From positions 1 through 6,323 of the forward strand of contig JAOUFP010000186.1 in NCBI GenBank assembly GCA_029858145.1: DNA of 6,323 bases, given 5' to 3'. This document shows, one piece after another, positions 1 to 6,323 of the stretch; position 1 is the first letter of the stretch, and each line of letters begins with the position of its first letter. The notes beneath the pieces were generated by a model. That model was not told the DNA's origin. It saw nothing but the letters and a program-made list of their open reading frames with translations, and did not search any database. The translations under genes were made by a program, and so were the position numbers. The DNA comes from Nitrospirota bacterium (GTDB taxonomy: Bacteria > Nitrospirota > Thermodesulfovibrionia > Thermodesulfovibrionales > UBA6898).

Positions 1-1398
1 GCAGATATTGTGGTGATAGCAGGGATAATTGCCGTTGGTCTTTTTGCTGTTCAAAACAAGGGGACTGAAAGAGTGGCCGGTGCCTTTGGCCCGATCATGA
101 TTGTCTGGTTTCTGTCCCTGTCAATTTTAGGGATTCTATTCATTTCTGAAGCCCCCCAGGTTTTATATGCATTAAACCCTTATTACGGGATAAAGTTTCT
201 GGCTGAAAACGGCCTGGAGGGATTTATAACGCTTGGGGAGATTATACTCTGTGCAACAGGTGGCGAAGCCCTTTATGCTGATATGGGGCATCTCGGGGGG
301 AGACCGATACGGGAGGCGTGGGTGTTTGTTTTTACGGCCCTTGTATTGAATTATCTGGGGCAAGGAGCATTTTTGCTGAAGCATCCCGATTCAAAAAACA
401 TACTCTTTGAGATGGTGTTATCTTCTGCGAAGGGACTGTATATCCCTTTTCTTCTGCTGAGCATAACTGCTACGGTTATCGCTTCGCAGGCGATGATTAG
501 CGGCATGTTCTCAATTGTATATCAGGGAATAACGACCCGGATTATGCCGATGTTCAAGGTCGATTATACCTCTGTAGAACGAAGATCCCAGATATATCTG
601 AGTTCGGTCAACTGGTTTATGCTCATCTCCGTACTGTTTATTATGGTGGAATTTCAGGAATCAAGCCGTCTTGCCGCCGCATATGGTCTTGCGGTTACCG
701 GCACAATGACGCTCACCGGCATTATGATGGCATGGATATTTTACCTGAAGAAAAAGCCGCTGCTGTCTCTTGTTTCAGTATTCGTTACCTTGGTGGACAT
801 GATGTACCTTACGGCAAATTTTTATAAGATACCGCATGGCGGCTACTGGTCGATCATACTTGCGATGATCCCTTTCGGGATGATTCTCCTCTATACAAGG
901 GGGCAGAAGATGCTTTACAAAATGATGGAGTTCATGCCCCTTGAGGAATTTCTCCATAAATATAAAAGGGTGTATGCAACTCACTCAAAAGTGAACGGAA
1001 CCGCCTTGTTTCTCTTAAAAGACGTCAAAGAGATACCTTTTTATATAACCCAGACAATGTTCTATCATGGAATACTGTATGAGGACAATATCTTTGTTTC
1101 CGTTATCAAAAGGGATGATCCTTTTGGTGTCACCGGGTTCTTCCGGCCTGATCTTGCCGATGGTCTCAGGGTTTTTGAAGTGCAGATGGGGTATATGGAG
1201 GTGGTGGATGTTGAAGAGATATTGAGGGAAGCAGGCATTGAAGAAAGAACTGTTTTTTACGGGCTGGAGGATATTATCACGAACAATCCCCTCTGGAAGA
1301 TGTTTTATTTTATCAAAAGGAATACCCCTCCTTTTATCAATTTCTACAAATTTCCCCCAAAAAAGCTTCATGGTGTGCTGACAAAAGTAGTCATGTAA
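1..1398 (+). CDS. kup: Kup/KUP-family potassium uptake protein, 5' end missing (partial)
   Basis: An inner-membrane K+ transporter of the KUP/HAK/KT family, probably a K+/H+ symporter. The reading frame is open from base 1, so the N-terminus lies outside the window and 465 residues remain; E. coli Kup has 622. The strongest signature is the GGEALYADMGHLGGRP motif at about nt 259-306, followed by conserved LNYLGQGA, TVIASQA and AAAYGLAVTGTM stretches. About nine hydrophobic segments are visible (residues roughly 5-19, 31-48, 74-87, 105-125, 145-170, 202-217, 224-249, 253-273 and 281-298), which fits a 12-segment protein lacking its first three. The last ~165 residues form the hydrophilic cytoplasmic domain and run to the usual family C-terminus, so the 3' end is intact. 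The DUF2400 gene begins 12 nt downstream, so the two are probably co-transcribed. Family assignment is secure; substrate is inferred from the family. Confidence 0.95.
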   Translation, partial: ADIVVIAGIIAVGLFAVQNKGTERVAGAFGPIMIVWFLSLSILGILFISEAPQVLYALNPYYGIKFLAENGLEGFITLGEIILCATGGEALYADMGHLGGRPIREAWVFVFTALVLNYLGQGAFLLKHPDSKNILFEMVLSSAKGLYIPFLLLSITATVIASQAMISGMFSIVYQGITTRIMPMFKVDYTSVERRSQIYLSSVNWFMLISVLFIMVEFQESSRLAAAYGLAVTGTMTLTGIMMAWIFYLKKKPLLSLVSVFVTLVDMMYLTANFYKIPHGGYWSIILAMIPFGMILLYTRGQKMLYKMMEFMPLEEFLHKYKRVYATHSKVNGTALFLLKDVKEIPFYITQTMFYHGILYEDNIFVSVIKRDDPFGVTGFFRPDLADGLRVFEVQMGYMEVVDVEEILREAGIEERTVFYGLEDIITNNPLWKMFYFIKRNTPPFINFYKFPPKKLHGVLTKVVM

Positions 1399-1402
1399 GT
1401 AT

Positions 1403-1406
1403 GGAG
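1403..1406 (+). promoter_or_regulatory. Ribosome binding site for the DUF2400 gene
   Basis: A GGAG core lies 4 nt before the GTG at 1411, just after the kup stop codon. It supports the GTG start. The ATG at 1401, which overlaps the site, opens a frame of only seven codons and is not a plausible start. The spacing is a little short but workable. Confidence 0.55.
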
Positions 1407-1410
1407 TGCC

Positions 1411-2250
1411 GTGCGAAACCTTAAGAGTATCCTTGACAGATTTTACGGGGAATATGATTTTAAAGAGCGGCTGCGGCATGACCCGATAGAGTTCCCTCAC
1501 CGTTATAAAAATCCGCGGGACATTGAAGTTTCGGCCTTTATCGCGTCTTCACTCGCCTACGGGAAAGTCGGGCTCTTCAAATCCGCGGTTGAAAGAATAT
1601 TATCGGGGATGGGAGCGCATCCCTCTGTGTTTCTTCTTGAGTTCAGACCGGAAAAACACGGGAGACTATTTGAAGGCATAAAATACCGGTTTAATGAAAA
1701 CGAGGATCTGCTCGCCCTGATGTTTATGCTTCACAAGGCACTGATCAGGCACACATCGCTCGAAACTCTGTTTAAAAAATATCACCGGCCTGATTCCCTT
1801 ACTGTTGAGGAGGGGCTCTCAGGATTCATTGCTTCTCTCCTGAAAACAAACACCGCGCGAATCTATGGAAAGGACATCAAGCCTGCCGGATTGAGACAAC
1901 TTTTACCATCTCCTTTGAATGGGAGCCCCTGTAAACGCGGGAATTTGTTTTTGCGGTGGATGGTGCGTGACAGGGACATCGATTTCGGCATATGGGAAGG
2001 CATTCCCAAAAACAGGCTGATCATCCCTCTGGATACCCATATAGCAAGGATTTCCAGATGCCTTGGATTAACAGGGCGTAAATCGCAGGACTGGAAGGCG
2101 GCTGTCGAGATCACTGAATCATTGAAGCGTATTGACCCCGAAGATCCGTTGAAGTATGACTTTGCCCTCTGCCACCAGGGAATCTCAGGCATATGCAGAG
2201 GGAAGAAGGAAATCGTGGGGTGCGACGGATGCTGCCTTAAGAACTGCTGA
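1411..2250 (+). CDS. TIGR02757 / DUF2400 family protein, possible HhH-GPD-like DNA glycosylase
   Basis: A 279-residue soluble protein of the TIGR02757/DUF2400 family, with no signal peptide or membrane segment. Family hallmarks are DPIEFPHRY near residue 24, DIEVSAFIASSLAYG near 38-52, a GSPCKR..LFLRWMVR stretch at 171-186, DFGIW at 191-195, and IIPLDTHIARI at 204-214. No function is established for the family that I can cite. The C-terminal third resembles endonuclease III: Asp208 in LDTH matches the VDTH that holds the catalytic Asp of HhH-GPD glycosylases. Some 54 residues later, cysteines 262, 271, 274 (or 275) and 279 form a C-x8-C-x2-C-x4-C pattern like the C-x6-C-x2-C-x5-C 4Fe-4S loop of endonuclease III. 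A DNA glycosylase or DNA-binding role is therefore inferred. The start is GTG at 1411, backed by GGAG. The gene follows kup by 12 nt, probably in one transcript, with no obvious functional link. Family call firm; function tentative. Confidence 0.88.
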   Translation: MRNLKSILDRFYGEYDFKERLRHDPIEFPHRYKNPRDIEVSAFIASSLAYGKVGLFKSAVERILSGMGAHPSVFLLEFRPEKHGRLFEGIKYRFNENEDLLALMFMLHKALIRHTSLETLFKKYHRPDSLTVEEGLSGFIASLLKTNTARIYGKDIKPAGLRQLLPSPLNGSPCKRGNLFLRWMVRDRDIDFGIWEGIPKNRLIIPLDTHIARISRCLGLTGRKSQDWKAAVEITESLKRIDPEDPLKYDFALCHQGISGICRGKKEIVGCDGCCLKNC

Positions 2251-2297
2251 CTGTTTCAAACACTCAAGGTCTTTTATTTATAAGAGTATTCAGAACA

Positions 2298-2356
2298 GAA
2301 TGAGGCGCACATACAGGACAACCAGAAAAGGGCTTGTGGCAAGGCGCACTGCATTC
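2298..2356. other. Imperfect inverted repeat in the convergent intergenic gap
   Basis: The 117 bp between the two convergent genes (2251-2367) hold no gene that I can support. Bases 2298-2308 can pair with 2344-2356 as 5+2+4 bp with two single-base bulges (GAATG/CATTC, AG/CT, GGC-type GCGC core). Inside it, ACAACC (2318-2323) can pair with GGCTTGT (2331-2337) with one bulge around an A-rich loop. There is no T-run on either strand next to the outer stem, so this is not a classic intrinsic terminator. It might act as a weak bidirectional terminator or a transcript-end stem. An 8-nt direct repeat, AGGCGCAC, also occurs at 2303-2310 and 2342-2349. The structure could be chance. Confidence 0.25.
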
Positions 2357-2367
2357 CGGGGGTTAGT

Positions 2368-3576
2368 TTAATAGCCTATAAGTGTGTCTGAATCTGACAA
2401 TAAGCCTGTTATCCCAAGCTCCTCAAAGTGCTGAAGGGCCGGCATTGAAACTCTGTGTGACCGCTTTATCGCCTTGAAAGATCCTTCGGGATATAAAAGC
2501 CCTATTTCCATGATGACATCTCTTCCGGGCATTTTGATATCGAAAAATTTGCTGTCAACCCTTTGCCTGATGGGGATATCAAAATATCTGGCACTCTGAA
2601 CTTTCTCCAGGTCCATTCCCGTAACATCATATACCCTCAGGATAAGTTTGGCTCTTTCACCCGAGATATCCTCAGGTTTTATCTCCCAGCTGGCAAAGAC
2701 GATCGACGGGTCAACTTCCAGGAGTAACAGCTCATTTTCTCCATACTCTTCGGGCAATTCAGAGGGAGAAAGCATCTGCAGTTCTTCTTCGGGGAGCTCC
2801 TCTTCGGGTAAAAATACTCTTATATCAAAGGCTCTTTTCAGTTTTTTCTCTCTCCGGGGAGATGCAGCATATATGGCAGCTGTTTTTTTCTGTATCTCCG
2901 TTATCTTTTTCATCCCTTTAGAAACAGCGGTCTTCACTTTTTTCTTCACCGTTTTTCGGGGTGCTGCCTGAGGCCTTAGCGCCTTTTCTCCTGGTTTGAG
3001 TTTGGCCCCTGCAGTTTCTTTTGTGACGGGAGATTCTTTTGCTGAAGCTTTCTTTTTGGGGGAGGTTTTCGCTGCTTTTGCTGCGCTTTTCCTCTCTTTT
3101 ATGGGCGCAGTCTCGGCTTCAGCCGATGTCTTTATTCTTTTTGTTGTCTTTGCGGCAATCTTTCCGGAGACTCCTTTCCCGGGTTTCTCAGTTGCAGCTT
3201 TTTGGAGTGTCATAACTTTAACTGTTTTCCCTGGTGCTGCCTTAGTTTTTGAAACAGCGGTCTTAACCGGGGATTTTTTCACCTGCTTCTTCTCAGGTGG
3301 TTTATTGAGTTCAGTTTTACTGCCGGACGTTTTTGACCTTGTTTTTGAAGCGTTTTCCTCTTTTCCCTTTTCTTTGCCCGCAGAGGTTTTGGTTAATTTC
3401 CTTGTCTCGGAAGCGGACTTTGTTGCTGCGGGTTTTGCCGCTTTCTTGACCTCTTTCTTTTTTTCGGCTTTAACGGGAGTATTTTTTTTATCAGGTTTTT
3501 GTGCTGTTTTTTTCGCGGGAAAATGTGCGGTTTTGTCTGAAGAACCGGCTTTCGTTAGTGACTTTTTTTTATCCAT
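2368..3576 (-). CDS. Lysine-rich histone H1-like tail fused to a DUF4912 domain
   Basis: A 402-residue predicted cytoplasmic protein in three parts. Residues 1-249 are low-complexity and extremely basic, rich in Lys, Ala, Thr, Ser and Pro and poor in aromatics, with KKA/AAK/SPKKK motifs like histone H1 tails and bacterial H1-like proteins. Residues 257-281 are an acidic hinge (PEEELPEEEL). Residues 282-385 look like a DUF4912 domain: a LLLLEVDPSIVFASWEI strand pair, LILRVYDVTG, YFDIPI, and a closing EIGLLYPEGSFKAIKRSHRV stretch, suggesting a small beta-rich fold. The tail probably binds nucleic acid or another polyanion; the domain's ligand is unknown. An in-frame ATG at 3657 would add 27 residues but lies inside polA. 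The ATG at 3576 is preferred because AAAGG precedes it by 6 nt and the basic region begins there. It follows polA by 52 nt and is probably co-transcribed. DUF4912 assignment is from memory of the motif; molecular function is not known. Confidence 0.85.
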   Translation of the reverse strand: MDKKKSLTKAGSSDKTAHFPAKKTAQKPDKKNTPVKAEKKKEVKKAAKPAATKSASETRKLTKTSAGKEKGKEENASKTRSKTSGSKTELNKPPEKKQVKKSPVKTAVSKTKAAPGKTVKVMTLQKAATEKPGKGVSGKIAAKTTKRIKTSAEAETAPIKERKSAAKAAKTSPKKKASAKESPVTKETAGAKLKPGEKALRPQAAPRKTVKKKVKTAVSKGMKKITEIQKKTAAIYAASPRREKKLKRAFDIRVFLPEEELPEEELQMLSPSELPEEYGENELLLLEVDPSIVFASWEIKPEDISGERAKLILRVYDVTGMDLEKVQSARYFDIPIRQRVDSKFFDIKMPGRDVIMEIGLLYPEGSFKAIKRSHRVSMPALQHFEELGITGLLSDSDTLIGY

Positions 3577-3582
3577 ATATAA

Positions 3583-3587
3583 CCTTT
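3583..3587 (-). promoter_or_regulatory. Ribosome binding site that sets the DUF4912 gene start
   Basis: On the - strand, AAAGG lies 6 nt before the ATG at 3576. This decides the start in favour of 3576 over the upstream in-frame ATG at 3657, which lies within the polA coding sequence. The rest of the 52-nt gap to polA is A/T-only runs with no GC-rich hairpin, so I see no terminator separating the two genes. Confidence 0.6.
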
Positions 3588-3628
3588 GCCGTAATTGTAA
3601 CAAAAATTTAAAAAAATTATTTATTTTT

Positions 3629-6277
3629 TCAGTGTGCTTCAGCCCAGTTTTGTCCATATCCGATATCGACCTTCAAGGGCACGGTAAGCCTGGCAGCTTC
3701 TTCCATCTTCTTTTTTACGATATGCAAAACAGTTTGCAGTTCTGATTCGGGAACTTCGAAGAGCAGTTCGTCATGGACCTGGAGTATCATCCGTGCCTGT
3801 ATTTTCTCACGGAGAAAAGTCTCCCGTATCTGTATCATCGCAATCTTTATGATGTCTGCCGCGGTGCCCTGTATCGGGGAGTTGACGGCGAGCCTTTCCC
3901 CCTGCTGCTGTATATTCCTGTTATGGCTGTTTACCTCTGGCACCGGCCTTTTTCTGCCGAAGAGGGTTGTCACATATCCTTTTCCCTTCGCTTCAGCAAT
4001 GATATTCTTAATGTAGTCTCTTACGCCCGGGTGCCGTTCGAAATACTGTTTTATATATTTTTCAGCGTCTCTTCTGTCTATATTCAATGCTTCCGAAAGG
4101 CCGAACGAGGACATTCCGTAGATCACGCCGAAATTCACTGTTTTTGCGGTCCTCCGCATATCGGGTGTCACCTTTTCAAGGGCCACACCATAGAGCTCCG
4201 AAGCGGTCCTTGTATGGATGTCGATATCCCTGTTGAAGGCATCGACAAGGCCCTGGTCGGCGCTGAGATGGGCGAGTATCCTCAGTTCAACCTGGGAGTA
4301 ATCCGCAGAGAGCAACAGGCCTCCCGGCTCTGCGATGAAGGCTTCCCTGATACGTATTCCCCACGCCCCTTTTACCGGTATATTCTGGAGGTTCGGCTCG
4401 CTGCTGCTCAACCTCCCGGTTGCGGTAACCGTCTGGTTGAATGAGGTGTGCAGCCTTCCTGTACGAGGGTTAATGAGCGCCGGCAGTGTATCAAGGTAGG
4501 TAGACTTGAGCTTTGTCAAACTCCTGTAATTGAGGATTTCCAACGGGATTTCATGGACTTCGGCAAGTTCCTCCAGCACTTCCATCCCTGTCGAGAATCC
4601 TGTCTTCGTCTTTTTTGACGGACTGAGGCCGAGGCTCTGAAAGAGCACTCTGCTCAATTGTTTCGGCGAGTTAATGTTGAATTCTTCTCCCGCAAGGAAA
4701 AAGATGCGTTTCTGTATGCTGTCTATCTCGACAGCCATTTCTTTGGACAGGCTGTTAAGGATGGCAGGGTCAATCTTGATCCCGGACTTCTCCATGCCTA
4801 TGAGCACTTCGATGAGCGGCATCTCGATATCGAAATAGATCCGCGTGAGCCCTGTTTCCCCGAGTTTGGCAAACAGCAGATCTTTCAATTCATAGGAGAG
4901 GGCCGCGTCTTCTGCTGCGTAGGAGGTCGCTTCTTCTATGGGGACCTCTGCGAAAGACGCCCTCTTCTTCAGCACCTCCATGAAGGATTTCTTTCTCCTG
5001 GAGAGGTATTCGAAAGACACCTCATCGAGGCTGTGATTTGGCTTGTTCGGATTCAGAAGATACGCGGCAATCATGGTGTCGAAGAGTGTCCCGGCTACGG
5101 CAATCCCATTCTGTTCGAGGAGCATGATGTCGTATTTCAGGTTATGTCCTGTTTTGGCGATTCTGGTATCCCCGAGGACCGGCGAGAGTGCTGCGGCAGC
5201 ATCCTTTATGGACAGCTGGGCGGCTGGACCGTCAAGTCTGCCGGTATGCGCAACAGGGATATAAAAGGCCTTTTCTTTTTCCTTGCAGAGCGCGATGCCG
5301 ACAAGGCTGTCGGTCAAGGGATTTCTGCCCGTTGCCTCTGTATCGATGGCGATTACGTCTCTCACCTCTGATAACACCTCTTTCAGTTTTTTCCCTGAGG
5401 TGATCGTTTCATGTTTTCTTTCAATACTATCAGCCGACGGCAGGAGTCTCATCAGGGTGGTAAACTCGAATTCCCTGAACAGGGGCAGAAGGGCCAGCCA
5501 GTCAGGGGTCTTCAGGGTGAACTCCTCAATATCAATTTCCACAGGAACTGCCACATCGATCGTCGCGAGTTTCTGACTTAAGCGGACGATGTCTTTGTTG
5601 TCAGTCACCATTTTTCTGAGTTTTTCTCTCTGTATCTGTTCGGGATGTTCGAGAAGCGCTTCGATGCTGTCAGCGCAGGAGAGGAGTTCTCTGGCTGTTT
5701 TTTCTCCCACCCCCTTAATCCCGGGGATGTTATCTGTGGCATCACCGGTCAGCGCCATATACTCCGTGACCCTTTCCGGTCCTACCCCGAATTTCTCTTC
5801 CACGTAAGCGCTGTCAAGCACCCTTTCTTTCATGGGGTCATAGATCTTTATCCGCTCATCCACAAGCTGCAGCATATCTTTGTCCGCGGTCACAATGTAC
5901 ACCTCGGCGCCTTTTGCGGCGGCATCTTTGGCTATGGTGCCGATGATATCATCTGCTTCGTATCCCGCGAGTTCGAATATCTTTATGCGGAAAGCGGATA
6001 TGACCTTTCTGATTTCAGGAAGCTGTTGAACCAGTTCCGGCGGTGTCTCGGGTCGCTGGGCCTTATAGTCCCGGAACAGCCTGTGTCTTTTCGTAAGGGC
6101 CGGCGAGTCGAAGGAGACGGCAATCGCATCGGGCTTCTTTTCCCTCAATATCTTCAGGAGCATGGTGGTAAACCCGTAGATGGCGTTCGTAGGGAAGCCT
6201 TTTGAATTGGAGAGTCCCTTAATTGCATAGAATGCGCGGTAGACATAGGAATTTCCGTCGATGAGGTAGAGGTTCAT
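3629..6277 (-). CDS. polA: DNA polymerase I with 5'-nuclease, proofreading and polymerase domains
   Basis: Family A polymerase of 882 residues (E. coli Pol I has 928) that fills gaps and removes RNA primers in lagging-strand synthesis and excision repair. The 5'-nuclease domain (about 1-285) shows LIDGNSY with Asp7, SFDS (Asp57), YEADD (107-110), TADKDM (Asp132, Asp134), TGDATDNIPG (Asp179, Asp182) and a GIKGVGEKTA helix-hairpin at 186-195. The 3'-5' exonuclease domain (about 300-475) keeps all DEDDy residues: Asp312 and Glu314 in IDTEATG, Asp383 in NLKYD, Tyr453 and Asp457 in YAAEDA, so proofreading should be active. The polymerase domain carries motif A (SADYSQVELR, Asp659), motif B (RRTAKTVNFGVIYG: Lys712, Phe716, Tyr720) and motif C (QVHDE, Asp836, Glu837). 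Phe716 matches E. coli Phe762. No in-frame ATG, GTG or TTG lies between the ATG at 6277 and an upstream TAG, and LIDG starts at residue 5 as expected, so the start is secure. No ribosome binding site precedes it. Confidence 0.98.
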   Translation of the reverse strand: MNLYLIDGNSYVYRAFYAIKGLSNSKGFPTNAIYGFTTMLLKILREKKPDAIAVSFDSPALTKRHRLFRDYKAQRPETPPELVQQLPEIRKVISAFRIKIFELAGYEADDIIGTIAKDAAAKGAEVYIVTADKDMLQLVDERIKIYDPMKERVLDSAYVEEKFGVGPERVTEYMALTGDATDNIPGIKGVGEKTARELLSCADSIEALLEHPEQIQREKLRKMVTDNKDIVRLSQKLATIDVAVPVEIDIEEFTLKTPDWLALLPLFREFEFTTLMRLLPSADSIERKHETITSGKKLKEVLSEVRDVIAIDTEATGRNPLTDSLVGIALCKEKEKAFYIPVAHTGRLDGPAAQLSIKDAAAALSPVLGDTRIAKTGHNLKYDIMLLEQNGIAVAGTLFDTMIAAYLLNPNKPNHSLDEVSFEYLSRRKKSFMEVLKKRASFAEVPIEEATSYAAEDAALSYELKDLLFAKLGETGLTRIYFDIEMPLIEVLIGMEKSGIKIDPAILNSLSKEMAVEIDSIQKRIFFLAGEEFNINSPKQLSRVLFQSLGLSPSKKTKTGFSTGMEVLEELAEVHEIPLEILNYRSLTKLKSTYLDTLPALINPRTGRLHTSFNQTVTATGRLSSSEPNLQNIPVKGAWGIRIREAFIAEPGGLLLSADYSQVELRILAHLSADQGLVDAFNRDIDIHTRTASELYGVALEKVTPDMRRTAKTVNFGVIYGMSSFGLSEALNIDRRDAEKYIKQYFERHPGVRDYIKNIIAEAKGKGYVTTLFGRKRPVPEVNSHNRNIQQQGERLAVNSPIQGTAADIIKIAMIQIRETFLREKIQARMILQVHDELLFEVPESELQTVLHIVKKKMEEAARLTVPLKVDIGYGQNWAEAH

Positions 6278-6284
6278 GGGTGAA

Positions 6285-6290
6285 ATTATA
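6285..6290 (-). promoter_or_regulatory. Probable polA -10 box (perfect TATAAT), leaderless arrangement
   Basis: On the - strand, TATAAT ends 7 nt before the polA ATG (spacer TTCACCC). A sigma-70-type start site normally falls about 7-8 nt after this box, which would be at or next to the A of the ATG. No convincing -35 hexamer sits 16-18 nt upstream (the bases there read CCGCAA or neighbours), and only 33 nt of upstream sequence are visible. The spacer holds no purine-rich ribosome binding site, which fits a leaderless transcript. Confidence 0.5.
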
Positions 6291-6323
6291 CCTAAAATTG
6301 ACTAATGTTGCGGTATTATTTTA

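Noticed and set aside
1015..1500. - strand frame of 161 codons across the kup/DUF2400 junction
   Set aside because: It lies opposite two well-supported genes and has no family resemblance.
2156..2371. + strand 71-codon frame over the end of the DUF2400 gene and the intergenic gap
   Set aside because: It starts out of frame inside the DUF2400 gene, and its Arg/Thr-rich translation shows no domain or ribosome binding site. It is also convergent with, and reaches, the stop of the DUF4912 gene.
3594..3599. TACAAT on the - strand as a -10 box for a separate DUF4912 promoter
   Set aside because: No -35 hexamer lies at a suitable distance and the surrounding sequence is A/T-rich, so a match of this quality is expected by chance.
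3601..3628. A/T-rich run after the polA stop as a transcription terminator
   Set aside because: There is no GC-rich stem before the T-run, so it does not fit an intrinsic terminator.
3577..3657. Upstream ATG at 3657 as the DUF4912 gene start, overlapping the polA 3' end by 29 nt
   Set aside because: The added 27 residues are unlike the basic tail, and a good AAAGG site sits 6 nt before the ATG at 3576.
2996..3745. Open + strand frame of 249 codons encoding a Phe/Ala/Val-rich, membrane-like protein
   Set aside because: It is the antisense of the lysine-rich tail: AAA/AAG codons read as TTT/CTT and give Phe/Leu. There is no ribosome binding site or family resemblance, and it runs on into the polA 3' end.
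3773..6205. Several + strand frames of 70-237 codons opposite polA
   Set aside because: polA is an unmistakable full-length gene on the - strand. These frames have no recognisable motifs and follow from its codon composition.

Overview
This is a bacterial chromosomal window of moderate GC content that is almost entirely coding. It holds two convergent gene pairs. On the + strand are the 3' three-quarters of a Kup/KUP-family potassium transporter, cut off by the window's left edge, and, 12 nt later, a TIGR02757/DUF2400 family gene with a GTG start. On the - strand, read from the right edge, are a complete DNA polymerase I gene (polA) and, 52 nt after it, a gene for a very lysine-rich protein with a C-terminal DUF4912-like domain. 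The two pairs meet tail to tail across about 117 bp (2251-2367).

The combination of a Kup transporter, a DUF2400 protein, a DUF4912 protein and a three-domain Pol I fits a Gram-negative anaerobe or deep-branching lineage such as Nitrospirota or Desulfobacterota. That placement is recollection and inference; no rRNA or other taxonomic marker lies in the window. All four genes look like ordinary chromosomal genes. I see no insertion sequence, CRISPR array, tRNA, rRNA or phage gene.

Functionally, polA encodes an enzyme with intact-looking 5'-nuclease, proofreading and polymerase motifs. The DUF4912 gene follows it in the same direction, has its own ribosome binding site and is probably co-transcribed. 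Its protein has a histone H1-like basic tail of about 250 residues, an acidic hinge and a compact C-terminal domain. On the other strand, the DUF2400 protein carries a C-terminal stretch (an LDTH motif followed by a cysteine cluster) that looks like the catalytic Asp plus 4Fe-4S loop of endonuclease III-type DNA glycosylases, which suggests a DNA repair role.

The points most worth a second look are this possible hidden DNA glycosylase, the leaderless look of the polA start (a perfect TATAAT ending 7 nt before the only possible ATG, with no ribosome binding site), and the histone-like DUF4912 fusion with its runs of A in the first codons. I found no clearly new multi-gene system.
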